Virus record (IMG/VR): IMGVR_UViG_3300034071_002683
Span: 1-33,956 of that record
Strand: one strand, 5' to 3'
Source of the DNA: a virus
Length of the DNA stretch: 33,956 nt
Numbering within the stretch: the stretch's first letter is position 1; the number at the start of each line of letters is the position of its first letter. Positions 6,399-13,414 of the stretch are shown one piece after another. Under the pieces are notes generated by a model. It was not told the DNA's origin. It did no database searches and saw only the letters and a program-made list of their open reading frames with translations. A program made the translations under genes and the position numbers.

Positions 6399-6728
6399 AT
6401 GTATGCAGTTGCACCAAGTTCTTTAAAATTAAAGTGGGATAATGCAGTACAGTATGAATCTTTTTTCCTTTCTCAGAATTACCAGGGTGGGGTTGACGAG
6501 AGAGGAAACAGGAATCAACTTAATCAAACCACGGCAACCCAAACTTTAACCCTGACCATAGACAATCTGTTTGAATATGTAGAAATAGATGAATTTTTAA
6601 CAGAAAATTTAGGTAGACCATTCTATTTTGATTCAGTTCTTTATCGTTGCGAGACATTCAAATTTACTTATTTAAGCGCAGTTGTTTTTGAGTTAGAACT
6701 AAGCTTAATTCAAGTATTCAGACCTTGA
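6399..6728 (+). CDS. phage minor tail protein, lambda gpM-like
   Basis: A 109-aa protein, the same length as lambda gpM, with the same layout: an N-terminal strand region with an aromatic/glycine patch (YQGGVDERGNR), a beta-strand TLTLTIDNLFEYVEIDEFL, a short helix ending before GRPFYFDSVLYRCETF, and a final strand pair (FELELSLIQVF). gpM-type proteins sit at the tail tip where the tube meets the central fibre. The gene is more than 20 kb from the other tail genes of this window and has its own promoter-like leader. No Shine-Dalgarno site is seen before the ATG. Confidence 0.65.
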   Translation: MYAVAPSSLKLKWDNAVQYESFFLSQNYQGGVDERGNRNQLNQTTATQTLTLTIDNLFEYVEIDEFLTENLGRPFYFDSVLYRCETFKFTYLSAVVFELELSLIQVFRP

Positions 6729-6792
6729 CGTTATCCGTAATTTGATATATGATAATAATTAATAAACAGGAAACCAAAAGGGAATTTAAACT

Positions 6793-7023
6793 ATGAAAAC
6801 TTGGAATTTAGAAATTAATATTATGGTCACTCCAAACCTTTCAGAGGAGGAGATTGTTGCCATACTTCAGACAGAGCTTGATCATCCAGAAATAGAGTCA
6901 CTGCAAGTTTCCGAAATCAAAGAAGAAGAAGAAGAAGAAGAAGAAGCAGTGCTTAAAGAGATTTTCCTTTATCAAAAAACTTTGCCTGGTAGCTGTATCA
7001 CATTAATACAGCCCTGCAACTAG
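6793..7023 (+). CDS. degenerating paralogue of the next gene
   Basis: A 76-aa product whose first 40 residues (MKTWNLEINIMVTPNLS, EEIVAILQTELDHPEIE) closely match the gene at 7088. After a glutamate run (about nine E) the two diverge in protein, although the DNA still aligns (ATTTTCC, CATCACATT/TATCACATT blocks). This shows indels and frameshifts that truncated this copy. An AAGGGA site precedes the ATG. It may still yield a short protein; function unknown. Confidence 0.6.
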   Translation: MKTWNLEINIMVTPNLSEEEIVAILQTELDHPEIESLQVSEIKEEEEEEEEAVLKEIFLYQKTLPGSCITLIQPCN

Positions 7024-7087
7024 AAAGATGATGCTTTGTCCATAGTTTGATATACACAATAAGCAGGAAATTAAGAAAGGTTAAAAC

Positions 7088-7381
7088 ATGAAAACTTGGA
7101 ATGTAAAGATCAACGTTATAGTTAATCCAAGTCTCTCACAAGAAGAGATTGTTGCCATACTTCAGACAGAATTTGATCATCCAGATATAGAATTTTTGGT
7201 AGTTTCAAAAGCCAAAGAAGAGAAGGAAAACAGGTTTTTAAGGGGATTTTCCCTTATTAAAAATAATTTTACTTGGTGGTTGCATCACATTGATACGACC
7301 CCTCGCAATTGGAGAGATGATACTTTTCTTTGGAATCTTCTTAGCAGCCAAATAGAGGAAAATGAGTGTTTGGTTAACTAG
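7088..7381 (+). CDS. 97-aa protein, intact copy of a duplicated gene
   Basis: Starts MKTWNVKINVIVNPSLS and contains EEIVAILQTEFDHPDIE; an amino-terminal strand-helix-strand pattern is likely, which could be a small regulatory or binding fold. The C-terminal part (FTWWLHHIDTTPRNWRDD) is tryptophan-rich. It has an AAAGG site upstream and its 3' end overlaps the next gene by 20 nt. The truncated neighbour at 6793 arose by tandem duplication. Function unknown. Confidence 0.65.
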   Translation: MKTWNVKINVIVNPSLSQEEIVAILQTEFDHPDIEFLVVSKAKEEKENRFLRGFSLIKNNFTWWLHHIDTTPRNWRDDTFLWNLLSSQIEENECLVN

Positions 7382-7973
7382 TTATACGAACAGTCAGAAA
7401 TACGCAGGAGAAGCAGAGTATCTGCGTAAGACACACAGAATAGAGGAGTCTACGCAGATGTTCCTTTTGGCTGCCCAAGAAGAGGAACGGGCATTAAACT
7501 CTGTTGATCCTGACAATATCAAAAGGGTTGCAATCATAGCAGTTAAATGTGCGTCCCTGTACGTAAAAGCTGACAACCTTGAAAAAGCAAAAGAGATTGC
7601 GGAAAAATACTTAAACGATAAGCTGCCAGTTTTTGTATCAAAGCAATTAAAAGAAATTGTCCGTTGGTGCAACAAGAGTATGAAGTTGTCTATCAGTGAA
7701 GAATTGATTTTAAGAGCTATCTGCGATCGCACAATGTACGGACTTGAGATCAAACAAGCACTTAGCAAATGCTGCGGACATGACATTGGTTATGGGAGTT
7801 TGTACCCATCTCTGAACAAGCTGACTGAAAAAGAACTTATTGAAAAGGTTAGTAGCGTGGTAGTCAAGGGCAAAAATCGGGACTACTACCGATTAACCAA
7901 GTTAGGCACTGATGTGATGAGTAGCATAGAAGAGAATTACGTAAAGCTTAAATATTGGAAACAAAATAAATAA
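7362..7973 (+). CDS. TPR-like/PadR-type winged-helix regulator
   Basis: A 203-aa protein of two parts. The N-terminal ~100 residues (YAGEAEYLRKTHRIEEST, FLLAAQEEERALNSVDPD, IIAVKCASLYVKADNLEKAK) look like a pair of TPR-type helical hairpins common in cyanobacterial accessory proteins. The C-terminal ~90 residues are a PadR winged helix: ISEELILRAICDRTMYGLEI, GYGSLYPSLNKLTEKELIEK, and the wing NRDYYRLTKLG. It probably binds DNA, with the helical part sensing a partner. It overlaps the preceding gene and is followed by a terminator. Confidence 0.75.
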   Translation: MSVWLTSYTNSQKYAGEAEYLRKTHRIEESTQMFLLAAQEEERALNSVDPDNIKRVAIIAVKCASLYVKADNLEKAKEIAEKYLNDKLPVFVSKQLKEIVRWCNKSMKLSISEELILRAICDRTMYGLEIKQALSKCCGHDIGYGSLYPSLNKLTEKELIEKVSSVVVKGKNRDYYRLTKLGTDVMSSIEENYVKLKYWKQNK

Positions 7974-7985
7974 CAAGTATTGAGT

Positions 7986-8017
7986 AAGCGGGCTGGGTTA
8001 ACACTTGACCCGCTTTT
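7986..8017 (+). terminator. rho-independent terminator
   Basis: AAGCGGG (7986-7992) and CCCGCTT (8009-8015) with inner GGGT/ACCC pairing, followed by TTTATTTATT. It ends the unit containing the PadR-type gene. Confidence 0.75.
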
Positions 8018-8128
8018 ATTTATTAATTATGCTTAAATAAAATATTGTATTAAGATTAATAAAAAAGCAGAGCAATTAACTAACATATATGTATGATTAC
8101 CAGAAATTAAAATAAGAGGGGTCTTATT

Positions 8129-8692
8129 ATGAAATGGGAAAAACTACCAAAGCCGTGGACAAAAGAGCAGTGTCGTCGTCGTTACGTTGAGAGCGAGGAG
8201 GATATAGGTATCAGAAAACTAGCTGTCCAGGCTGGCTTGAGTAAGGGAACTGTTGAAGGATGGGTAAAGCGAGAATTGTGGGTAGACCAAAGAAGACGCT
8301 ATCAAGACACTTTGCAGACAACTATTCAGGTTAAAACTATACACAGGGTATCCGAGAGAATATCAGATGAATTGTCTCAAATTATCATCGAAAACTACAA
8401 AGTACACAAACTCACTAGGGATTATGTAGCTAAAATAATTGAGCAAAAAGCTAGGCAACTAGCAGAAGATTTGGAACTGCCGGGAGAAGAAAGAAAGAGG
8501 GCAATTTCCCAACATAGCGCACCTGAAACAAACCAGTGGTCACAAGCCCTACAGCGGTCAACAAATGCCATTAACGAGACTAGAGGAATAAAATATTATG
8601 TTGATGTTAATGCGGCTGTTGACAAACTAGCTAAAGAAGGCTACCAAATCATTGATCCAAGCAAGAATGAAGATGATGATGAAGATATATAA
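8129..8692 (+). CDS. terminase small subunit-like protein
   Basis: A 187-aa protein with an N-terminal helix-turn-helix: RRRYVESEEDIGIRKLAVQ, turn AGLSKG, recognition helix TVEGWVKRELW. This WxxR...Y...LA...G.S..TV..W...E.W pattern is typical of PBSX-type small terminase subunits, which bind packaging sites on phage DNA. The middle is helical (oligomerisation) and the end is acidic (NEDDDEDI). A GAGGGG site precedes the ATG. The large subunit is 12 kb away on the other strand, which is unusual, so a related DNA-binding role is also possible. Confidence 0.55.
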   Translation: MKWEKLPKPWTKEQCRRRYVESEEDIGIRKLAVQAGLSKGTVEGWVKRELWVDQRRRYQDTLQTTIQVKTIHRVSERISDELSQIIIENYKVHKLTRDYVAKIIEQKARQLAEDLELPGEERKRAISQHSAPETNQWSQALQRSTNAINETRGIKYYVDVNAAVDKLAKEGYQIIDPSKNEDDDEDI

Positions 8693-8996
8693 AGTTTTTG
8701 ATGTCACTGGACATGGCGCGATCGCGCCAGCGATCGCTATTGAACACGGACAAAGATTGTACAGATTAGTTCATCCCCATTTGTTAAATGGGGAATCATT
8801 GCAATTAGATTTTACGGGAATAGAAACATTGACTGATGTTTTTATAGGTCAATCACTTGGGCAATTATTCAGAGATATTCCTGCCCAAAAAATCAGAGAA
8901 TTGATTGACTTTAAGGGATTAGATAATGACAAATATGGTATGATACAACGTACAATGAACAGAGCCTACAGGTGGTATTTCAATGAGCAAAATTAA
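8667..8996 (+). CDS. STAS-like DUF4325-type protein
   Basis: About 109 aa from the ATG at 8667; the frame also allows TTG at 8652 and ATGs at 8673-8679, none with a strong ribosome-binding site. The core GESLQLDFTGIETLTDVFIGQSLGQLF followed by a strand-helix (IRELIDFKGL, MIQRTMNRA) matches the STAS-like DUF4325 fold, which resembles anti-sigma antagonists. In other systems such proteins pair with ATPase or DNA-modifying partners. It overlaps the small-terminase-like gene upstream and the ParB-like gene downstream, so the three are co-translated. Confidence 0.55.
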   Translation: MKMMMKIYKVFDVTGHGAIAPAIAIEHGQRLYRLVHPHLLNGESLQLDFTGIETLTDVFIGQSLGQLFRDIPAQKIRELIDFKGLDNDKYGMIQRTMNRAYRWYFNEQN

Positions 8997-9519
8997 ACGT
9001 GGACAAATTGAAGAATGGGATATTGACGAATTAACTCCCTATGGAAATAATGCTAAGTTGCACCCTGATTTCCACATTGAACAAATAGCTAATTCCATTG
9101 AGGAATTTACTTTTCTTGACCCAATAGCGGTAGATGAGAATGGTGAAGTATTAGAAGGTCACGGACGGCTTTTAGCAGCCAAGAAACGAGGTGACAATAC
9201 AATTCCCGTAATTCAAATTACTGGGCTGTCAGATGCTCAAAAAGTGGCATATCGGTTAGCACATAACAAACTGACCATGAACACTGGATTTGACCCGGAA
9301 ATGTTAAAGATTGATTTTGAGTTTCTACAGGATAGTGAATTTGAGTTAAGTTTAACGGGTTTTGGGGAATTGGAATTGAGTTTTTTAGATGATGAACCGG
9401 AAGAGGAAGTTGACAAACCTACCCCAAAATCGTCAACCAAGGAAGTTGATGTAGATGAGTTTGAATTTGACCACAAGTGTCCTAAATGTGGTTTTCAGTA
9501 CAATGATAAAAATGAATAA
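8983..9519 (+). CDS. ParB/Srx-like domain protein with C-terminal zinc finger
   Basis: A 178-aa protein. The first ~100 residues are a ParB-N fold: IDELTPYGNNAKLHP, IEQIANSIEEFTFLDPIAVD, then the signature GEVLEGHGRLLAAKKRG and a closing strand with AYRLAHNKL. Single-domain ParB-like phage proteins next to DNA methyltransferases are common and may act as nucleases, CTPases or DNA-modification partners. An acidic linker leads to a CPKCGF knuckle (with only one Cys pair visible). It overlaps the DUF4325-like gene and the methyltransferase. Confidence 0.8.
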   Translation: MSKIKRGQIEEWDIDELTPYGNNAKLHPDFHIEQIANSIEEFTFLDPIAVDENGEVLEGHGRLLAAKKRGDNTIPVIQITGLSDAQKVAYRLAHNKLTMNTGFDPEMLKIDFEFLQDSEFELSLTGFGELELSFLDDEPEEEVDKPTPKSSTKEVDVDEFEFDHKCPKCGFQYNDKNE

Positions 9520-10555
9520 TCCCCACGCTTGGTACTTAAAAGATTTAAAGTTCGTACCCCAAAATGGACTAAAAGTAATGTCTACTTTTAGTTGCGGTGG
9601 TGGTAGTTCATTAGGTTACAAACTAGCAGGGTGTGATGTCATTGCTGCTAATGATATTGACCCGGAAATGGCTTATCATTACAAGCTAAATCTTAACCCT
9701 CAACATTATTTTTTATGTCCAGTTAAGGACTTGGTTAAGAAGTCATTGCCCAGTGAACTCCATCATTTAGACATATTAGACGGCAGCCCGCCCTGTTCTA
9801 ATTTTTCAGTATCAGGTAATCGGGAAAAGGATTGGGGAAAGAAGAAACACTTTCGGGAAGGTCAGGCTGTACAAGTTTTGGATGACCTGTTTTTTGACTA
9901 TTTAAACTTAATTGAAAAACTAAAACCTAAAGTTGCGATCGCTGAAAATGTCAAGGGGTTGATATTAGGTAATGCTAAGGGTTACTGCAAACTCATTATT
10001 GACAGGTTCAAAGCTATTGGTTATAGTCCGCAACTATTCTTAGTTAATGCTGCTGACTGTGGCGTACCGCAGAGACGGGAACGGGTATTTTTTATTGCAT
10101 TACGCAACGATATCTACAAACCTAAGCTGATGTTAGCACCTAAACACCGATGGATTAGTGCAGGAGAAGCCACTAGTGATTTGCAAGTGCTTACACAGGA
10201 TGAAATCAAGGAAACCCGTCCTAGTCTCAATGATATTAAGTGTTGGGAGCATACACGCAAAGGTGATATGTACAGAACTTTCTTATTAAAGACAGAGAAG
10301 CGTAATGCCTGCTTTAACAATATTAGGCTTAATGATAGTTGCCCCGCAAACACGCTTAGTTCTACACCGGAACTATATACGCATTGGGATGTATGCAGAA
10401 AATTAACTTATAGAGAATATAAACGCTTAGGCTCATTTCCAGATGATTACAAGGCTAGAAGTACAAGAATAGGTAAATATATGGTAGGTATGAGTGTACC
10501 ACCGCGCATGATGGAAAAGGTGGCACAAGCGGTAATTAGTCAGTGGTTATTGTGA
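9512..10555 (+). CDS. DNA (cytosine-5) methyltransferase
   Basis: About 347 aa from the ATG at 9512, which overlaps the ParB-like stop; earlier in-frame ATGs at 9455 and 9503 lie inside that gene. Conserved motifs are in order: STFSCGGGSSLGYKLAG (motif I, SAM binding), DILDGSPPCSNFS (motif IV, catalytic Cys), AENVKGL (motif VI), VPQRRERVFFIAL (motif VIII), and LTYREYKRLGSFPDDY near the end (motifs IX-X). The target-recognition region is short. It transfers methyl groups to cytosine C5 and probably protects phage DNA from host restriction. No partner nuclease is visible. Confidence 0.92.
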   Translation: MNNPHAWYLKDLKFVPQNGLKVMSTFSCGGGSSLGYKLAGCDVIAANDIDPEMAYHYKLNLNPQHYFLCPVKDLVKKSLPSELHHLDILDGSPPCSNFSVSGNREKDWGKKKHFREGQAVQVLDDLFFDYLNLIEKLKPKVAIAENVKGLILGNAKGYCKLIIDRFKAIGYSPQLFLVNAADCGVPQRRERVFFIALRNDIYKPKLMLAPKHRWISAGEATSDLQVLTQDEIKETRPSLNDIKCWEHTRKGDMYRTFLLKTEKRNACFNNIRLNDSCPANTLSSTPELYTHWDVCRKLTYREYKRLGSFPDDYKARSTRIGKYMVGMSVPPRMMEKVAQAVISQWLL

Positions 10556-10560
10556 GTTTT

Positions 10561-10590
10561 TTGTCAATGTATTAAAAACTGTGCTATAAT
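10561..10590 (+). promoter_or_regulatory. sigma70-type promoter of the KilA-N gene
   Basis: -35 TTGTCA (10561-10566), 18-bp spacer, -10 TATAAT (10585-10590). It lies 75 bp before the KilA-N start and gives a leader with a strong fold. Confidence 0.75.
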
Positions 10591-10601
10591 TACTATGTAA
10601 T

Positions 10602-10642
10602 CCCCTCGCCGGGTGGTGCGACTAACACCAAGTCCGCAGGGG
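10602..10642 (+). promoter_or_regulatory. folded leader of the KilA-N mRNA
   Basis: Near the expected transcript start, CCCCT (10602-10606) pairs with AGGGG (10638-10642), TGGTG (10614-10618) pairs with CACCA (10626-10630), and GC/GGG bases between them can also pair. This gives one nested hairpin with a 7-base loop. It may protect the 5' end or regulate translation; the gene has GAGG only 4 nt before its ATG. Confidence 0.55.
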
Positions 10643-10665
10643 AAGTAACCTAACGCTGAGGTCAC

Positions 10666-11367
10666 ATGAATAATTTAGCAGTTTTTGATTATAACGGACA
10701 AACGATTTCTCGCCGTCAAAACGGATTCATCAACCTTACCCAGATGTGTCAAGCCAACGGGAAACGACTTGACAACTGGACGCGACTAAAGCAAACTCAA
10801 GACTACATAAGGATTTTAAGCCGATCCCTCAGTTGTGAGGTAACGGAAATAGTGCAAGGTGGAGACCCTGGCTTACAAGGAACTTGGGGACATCCTAGTT
10901 TAGCTATCAACTTAGCTAGATGGATTAGTCCAGAATTTGCTGTGTGGTGTGATGGACATATTTTTAACCTGATGTCAACAGGTAGTACAGCGATCGCACA
11001 CCAAATACCAAAAACCTATTCTCAGGCGTTGCTAGAAGCCGCAAAGTTGGCAGAAGAGAACGAACGACTAGAAGCACAAAACATCCTTTTAGAACAACAA
11101 AATGAGTGCCTATCCGAAGCGGTTGATGAGTTATTCAACTATTCCTCTATTGTCCGCATAGCCAAGTTTAACGGTATTTCAGAAACTCGGTTTAAGTGGT
11201 GCAGACTCAAAGCAGTATCCGTAAAAATGGGATTGGAAATTAAAAAAGTGCCATGCCCAAGATTTGTTGAGAAAAATTTATACTCTCACGATGCTTGGCG
11301 TGTCGCTTACCCTGGTATTGCTCTACCTGAAACAACTACACTTGTTATTCAGTCAGTAAAGGGCTGA
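10666..11367 (+). CDS. KilA-N domain protein, phage antirepressor-like
   Basis: A 233-aa protein with a KilA-N domain over about residues 1-105: ISRRQNGFINLTQMCQANGK, LDNWTRLKQTQDYI, GTWGHPSLAINLARWIS, FAVWCDGHIFNLM. A coiled-coil linker follows (EENERLEAQNILLEQQNECL), then a basic C-terminal domain reminiscent of antirepressor C-termini. KilA-N binds DNA in phage and large-virus regulators. The gene is a single-gene unit with its own promoter, folded leader and terminator, the same plan as the next gene. Confidence 0.85.
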   Translation: MNNLAVFDYNGQTISRRQNGFINLTQMCQANGKRLDNWTRLKQTQDYIRILSRSLSCEVTEIVQGGDPGLQGTWGHPSLAINLARWISPEFAVWCDGHIFNLMSTGSTAIAHQIPKTYSQALLEAAKLAEENERLEAQNILLEQQNECLSEAVDELFNYSSIVRIAKFNGISETRFKWCRLKAVSVKMGLEIKKVPCPRFVEKNLYSHDAWRVAYPGIALPETTTLVIQSVKG

Positions 11368-11385
11368 TTTAATTAGTCAAAAACA

Positions 11386-11421
11386 AAACCCCTGGACTAG
11401 CAACAATCCAGGGGTTTTTAG
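11386..11421 (+). terminator. rho-independent terminator, copy 1 of a repeated element
   Basis: AACCCCTGGA and TCCAGGGGTT arms with a 10-base loop, then T. The 33 bp from 11386 to 11418 are identical to 12397-12429. Confidence 0.9.
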
Positions 11422-11439
11422 TCAATACGTCAATAAAGA

Positions 11440-11468
11440 TTGTTATATTTGCGATTGCGTGCTATAAT
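11440..11468 (+). promoter_or_regulatory. sigma70-type promoter of the second antirepressor-like gene
   Basis: -35 TTGTTA (11440-11445), 17-bp spacer, -10 TATAAT (11463-11468). It lies between terminator copy 1 and a folded leader. Confidence 0.75.
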
Positions 11469-11474
11469 AATTCA

Positions 11475-11547
11475 AACCAGCACCGTAAAGAGTGTGTCAC
11501 CACTCAGAACGGTTGTATCACTGGTTAACATTTCACCCGGCAAAGGC
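11475..11547 (+). promoter_or_regulatory. long nested hairpin leader
   Basis: Three nested perfect stems: AACCAG/CTGGTT (11475-11480, 11521-11526), ACCGT/ACGGT (11482-11486, 11509-11513) and GAGTG/CACTC (11490-11494, 11501-11505), with a 6-base apical loop. A second hairpin, ACCCG/CGGGT, follows at about 11531-11547. The ATG at 11561 has no Shine-Dalgarno site, so the leader probably sets translation or stability, or binds a regulator. Confidence 0.6.
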
Positions 11548-11560
11548 GGGTTAATCTGCT

Positions 11561-12382
11561 ATGACTAATTTAGCATTAATCGTTGAACAAATCAAAAATG
11601 AAATTACCGTCGACCCCGAAGGTAAAGGTAAAGCCTCTATTCGTGCGGTCGCTAGACTGATGGATATTGACGAAAAGTCTTTGAGAGCGGCTTTTCAGAG
11701 TGCGGAACAAAATCCCTCTAAATTAGCTGAAATGCTTACAGAGTATGGATTTGAGTATGCGGAACAAATCTCATGGTCAGAAACAGGAATACCAGATGTA
11801 GCGATCGCCGTCATAGCCAAATACTACGCATATAAAGCTGGTAGGTATTGCAAGAAACAAGCTGAACTCGTGGATACTGTTTTTACGTCCATTGGTGTCC
11901 GGGTATGGATGCAAAAACAGGTGGGTTGGGAAAAACAAGAATCTAAGGATAGGGGACTTATAGGCTTGTGTCAGGATGCAGGTATACTTATAGATTTAAT
12001 ACTTGATGGTACTGACGTTCACCCCAACTTAAAAGCCGCAGTGAAGGCTAACCAAATAGCCAAGATTTACCCGGCGCTCGCTTCGGCGATGGAAGAATCA
12101 AAGTCGCTGCTAAGTATTCCCATTGAAGACAAGCTGATCAGACCAGGCAAACTAGCGGAGCTATATGAAGCTAAAACCGGGGTGAAGTTGTCAGCGCAGA
12201 AGATGAACTCATTACTAGCGGAAAGGGGCTTACAGGTCAAAAACACTGCTAACAATAACCCTTTATGGCTGCCCACAGAGGAGGGGAAACAATACTCCCA
12301 AATAGTCTTAGACACTGCAAAGGGACATAACAAAACCGTCCAGTCGTTACAGTGGCATCCATCTGTGGTTGACGTAATTTAA
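11561..12382 (+). CDS. antirepressor-like phage regulatory protein
   Basis: A 273-aa protein. The N-terminus (KASIRAVARLMDIDEKSLRAAF) is a helix-turn-helix-like segment. The middle (ISWSETGIPDVAIAVIAKYYAYKAGRYCKKQ, VDTVFTSIGVRVWMQKQVGW) is shared in style with cyanobacterial phage antirepressors. The C-terminus (LAELYEAKTGVKLSAQKMNSLLAERGLQ, NNPLWLPTEEGKQYSQIV) matches the wing-type end of KilAC/antirepressor proteins. It probably counters or replaces a phage repressor. Same cassette plan as the KilA-N gene upstream. Confidence 0.65.
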   Translation: MTNLALIVEQIKNEITVDPEGKGKASIRAVARLMDIDEKSLRAAFQSAEQNPSKLAEMLTEYGFEYAEQISWSETGIPDVAIAVIAKYYAYKAGRYCKKQAELVDTVFTSIGVRVWMQKQVGWEKQESKDRGLIGLCQDAGILIDLILDGTDVHPNLKAAVKANQIAKIYPALASAMEESKSLLSIPIEDKLIRPGKLAELYEAKTGVKLSAQKMNSLLAERGLQVKNTANNNPLWLPTEEGKQYSQIVLDTAKGHNKTVQSLQWHPSVVDVI

Positions 12383-12396
12383 TCCACAACAAAAAC

Positions 12397-12430
12397 AAAC
12401 CCCTGGACTAGCAACAATCCAGGGGTTTTA
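12397..12430 (+). terminator. rho-independent terminator, copy 2 of a repeated element
   Basis: AACCCCTGGA/TCCAGGGGTT with a 10-base loop and TTTTAA after it. It is identical over 33 bp to the terminator of the preceding KilA-N gene. Confidence 0.9.
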
Positions 12431-12431
12431 A

Positions 12432-12596
12432 TCAGGAATTAGCGATCGCTCTCAATTCTTCATCTGAGAAGAATTTGGAGTACGGAGTGAACTGTTCAGA
12501 GCAAACCCACCCCGGTACTTGCTTTGTTATATGGCATTCGATTTTTGTGTGGAAAATATACACCACCCCGTCAAAAGTAAATTGTTGTCCTTTCAT
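12432..12596 (-). CDS. 54-aa protein, translationally coupled to a leader peptide
   Basis: A 54-codon frame starting MKGQQFTFDGVVY and ending FFSDEELRAIANS. Its ATG overlaps the stop of a 13-codon upstream frame (ATGA), so ribosomes finishing the leader could restart here. It looks like a small beta-strand protein followed by an acidic helix. It converges with the antirepressor terminator. Its own Shine-Dalgarno site is weak (AGAG). Function unknown; it belongs to the early small-gene group. Confidence 0.6.
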   Translation of the reverse strand: MKGQQFTFDGVVYIFHTKIECHITKQVPGWVCSEQFTPYSKFFSDEELRAIANS

Positions 12597-12634
12597 AATT
12601 TTATCTCTTTTTTGTTTTCAAATTCAATGAACAT
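12593..12634 (-). CDS. 13-aa leader peptide
   Basis: ATG at 12634 has the group's hallmark ribosome-binding site (CACAGGAGACACAA before ATG) and encodes MFIEFENKKEIKL. Its stop overlaps the next start. The strong site here and the weak one at the 54-aa gene suggest translational coupling, or that the peptide is only a translation initiator. Confidence 0.5.
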   Translation of the reverse strand: MFIEFENKKEIKL

Positions 12635-12660
12635 TTGTGTCTCCTGTGTTTTTTTGTTTA

Positions 12661-12694
12661 TATATAAACTATCTTACTATTTATTTATTGCTAA
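12661..12694 (-). promoter_or_regulatory. decayed member of the early promoter family
   Basis: On the minus strand: TTAGCA (12689-12694), a spacer containing ATAGTAAGATAG, and TATATA (12661-12666). Compared with intact members it has an extra AATA in the spacer, which makes it 22 bp. It may be weak. Confidence 0.5.
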
Positions 12695-12712
12695 TAAGTT
12701 TTAGAAAAATAT

Positions 12713-13138
12713 TTATTTAAGAGTTACTACACCATTGCTGCAAACATAATCCATGACATTACTGTAATCGCGTGTTCTGTTTTCACCAATTCTCACCTTT
12801 ATTTCTTTTCCTTCAATTCCCAAGAAATAATAATCTTTTCTTCCTACTCTAAATTGAGTATGTCCTTCACTTAAAAGACCAGATTCAAGAATAGACTTTA
12901 TAGCCTTAATTTCTACCGATGTAAAGTGAATATTGCCCTTCACGGACTTAATCATGTTTTTTGTGATTTTACCCAATGCAGCTAACGAAGGTGCTAGAGA
13001 TGCTTCTAATTTTTCTAAATCACCCTCTAAAGTAACCAACTGGTCAACATAAGATTTAATGCCGTCTGCAATAAGTTTTAATGTAGCTTTTATTTGGTGC
13101 TTGATAGTGCGGATTTGAAAGTTGATTGTAAATTTCAT
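12713..13138 (-). CDS. early protein with shared coiled-coil N-terminus
   Basis: A 141-aa protein. Residues ~13-46 (IKHQIKATLKLIADGIKSYV, DQLVTLEGDLEKLE) form an amphipathic helix closely related to the N-terminus of the 142-aa protein encoded at 19620. The C-terminal half is unrelated to that protein and beta-rich (TQFRVGRKDYYFLGIEGKEIKVRIG). The shared helix probably mediates oligomerisation or binding to a common partner. Driven by an early-family promoter at 13171-13200 with AGGAGACA before the ATG. Function unknown. Confidence 0.7.
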   Translation of the reverse strand: MKFTINFQIRTIKHQIKATLKLIADGIKSYVDQLVTLEGDLEKLEASLAPSLAALGKITKNMIKSVKGNIHFTSVEIKAIKSILESGLLSEGHTQFRVGRKDYYFLGIEGKEIKVRIGENRTRDYSNVMDYVCSNGVVTLK

Positions 13139-13170
13139 TTGTCTGTCTCCTGTGTTTTGTGTATGTAACT

Positions 13171-13200
13171 ACTATAGTCTATCCTACTATTTATTGTCAA
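13171..13200 (-). promoter_or_regulatory. early-family promoter
   Basis: Minus strand: -35 TTGACA (13195-13200), 18-bp spacer ATAAATAGTAGGATAGAC, -10 TATAGT (13171-13176). It drives the gene starting at 13138. Confidence 0.8.
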
Positions 13201-13351
13201 TAGGTTTATGTACTGAACTTTTAAAAATATCTTTGTGTAGCTATTTTACGGCTGGGGATTTGAGCGATCGCTAGACTATTGCACCTCAATAATCCTCAAA
13301 CTCTTGTAAATCAAGGGTTTTAAGAATTTAAAAAATCTTTCCTAAAACCAC

Positions 13352-13381
13352 TTGACAATAAATAGTGGAATAGACTATATT
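13352..13381 (+). promoter_or_regulatory. early-family promoter
   Basis: -35 TTGACA (13352-13357), 18-bp spacer with ATAAATAGTGGAATAGAC, -10 TATATT (13376-13381). It drives the 66-aa gene at 13415 and is divergent from the promoter at 13171-13200. Confidence 0.85.
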
Positions 13382-13414
13382 AAGAGTATCAACAAAACAC
13401 GGGAGACACAGACA

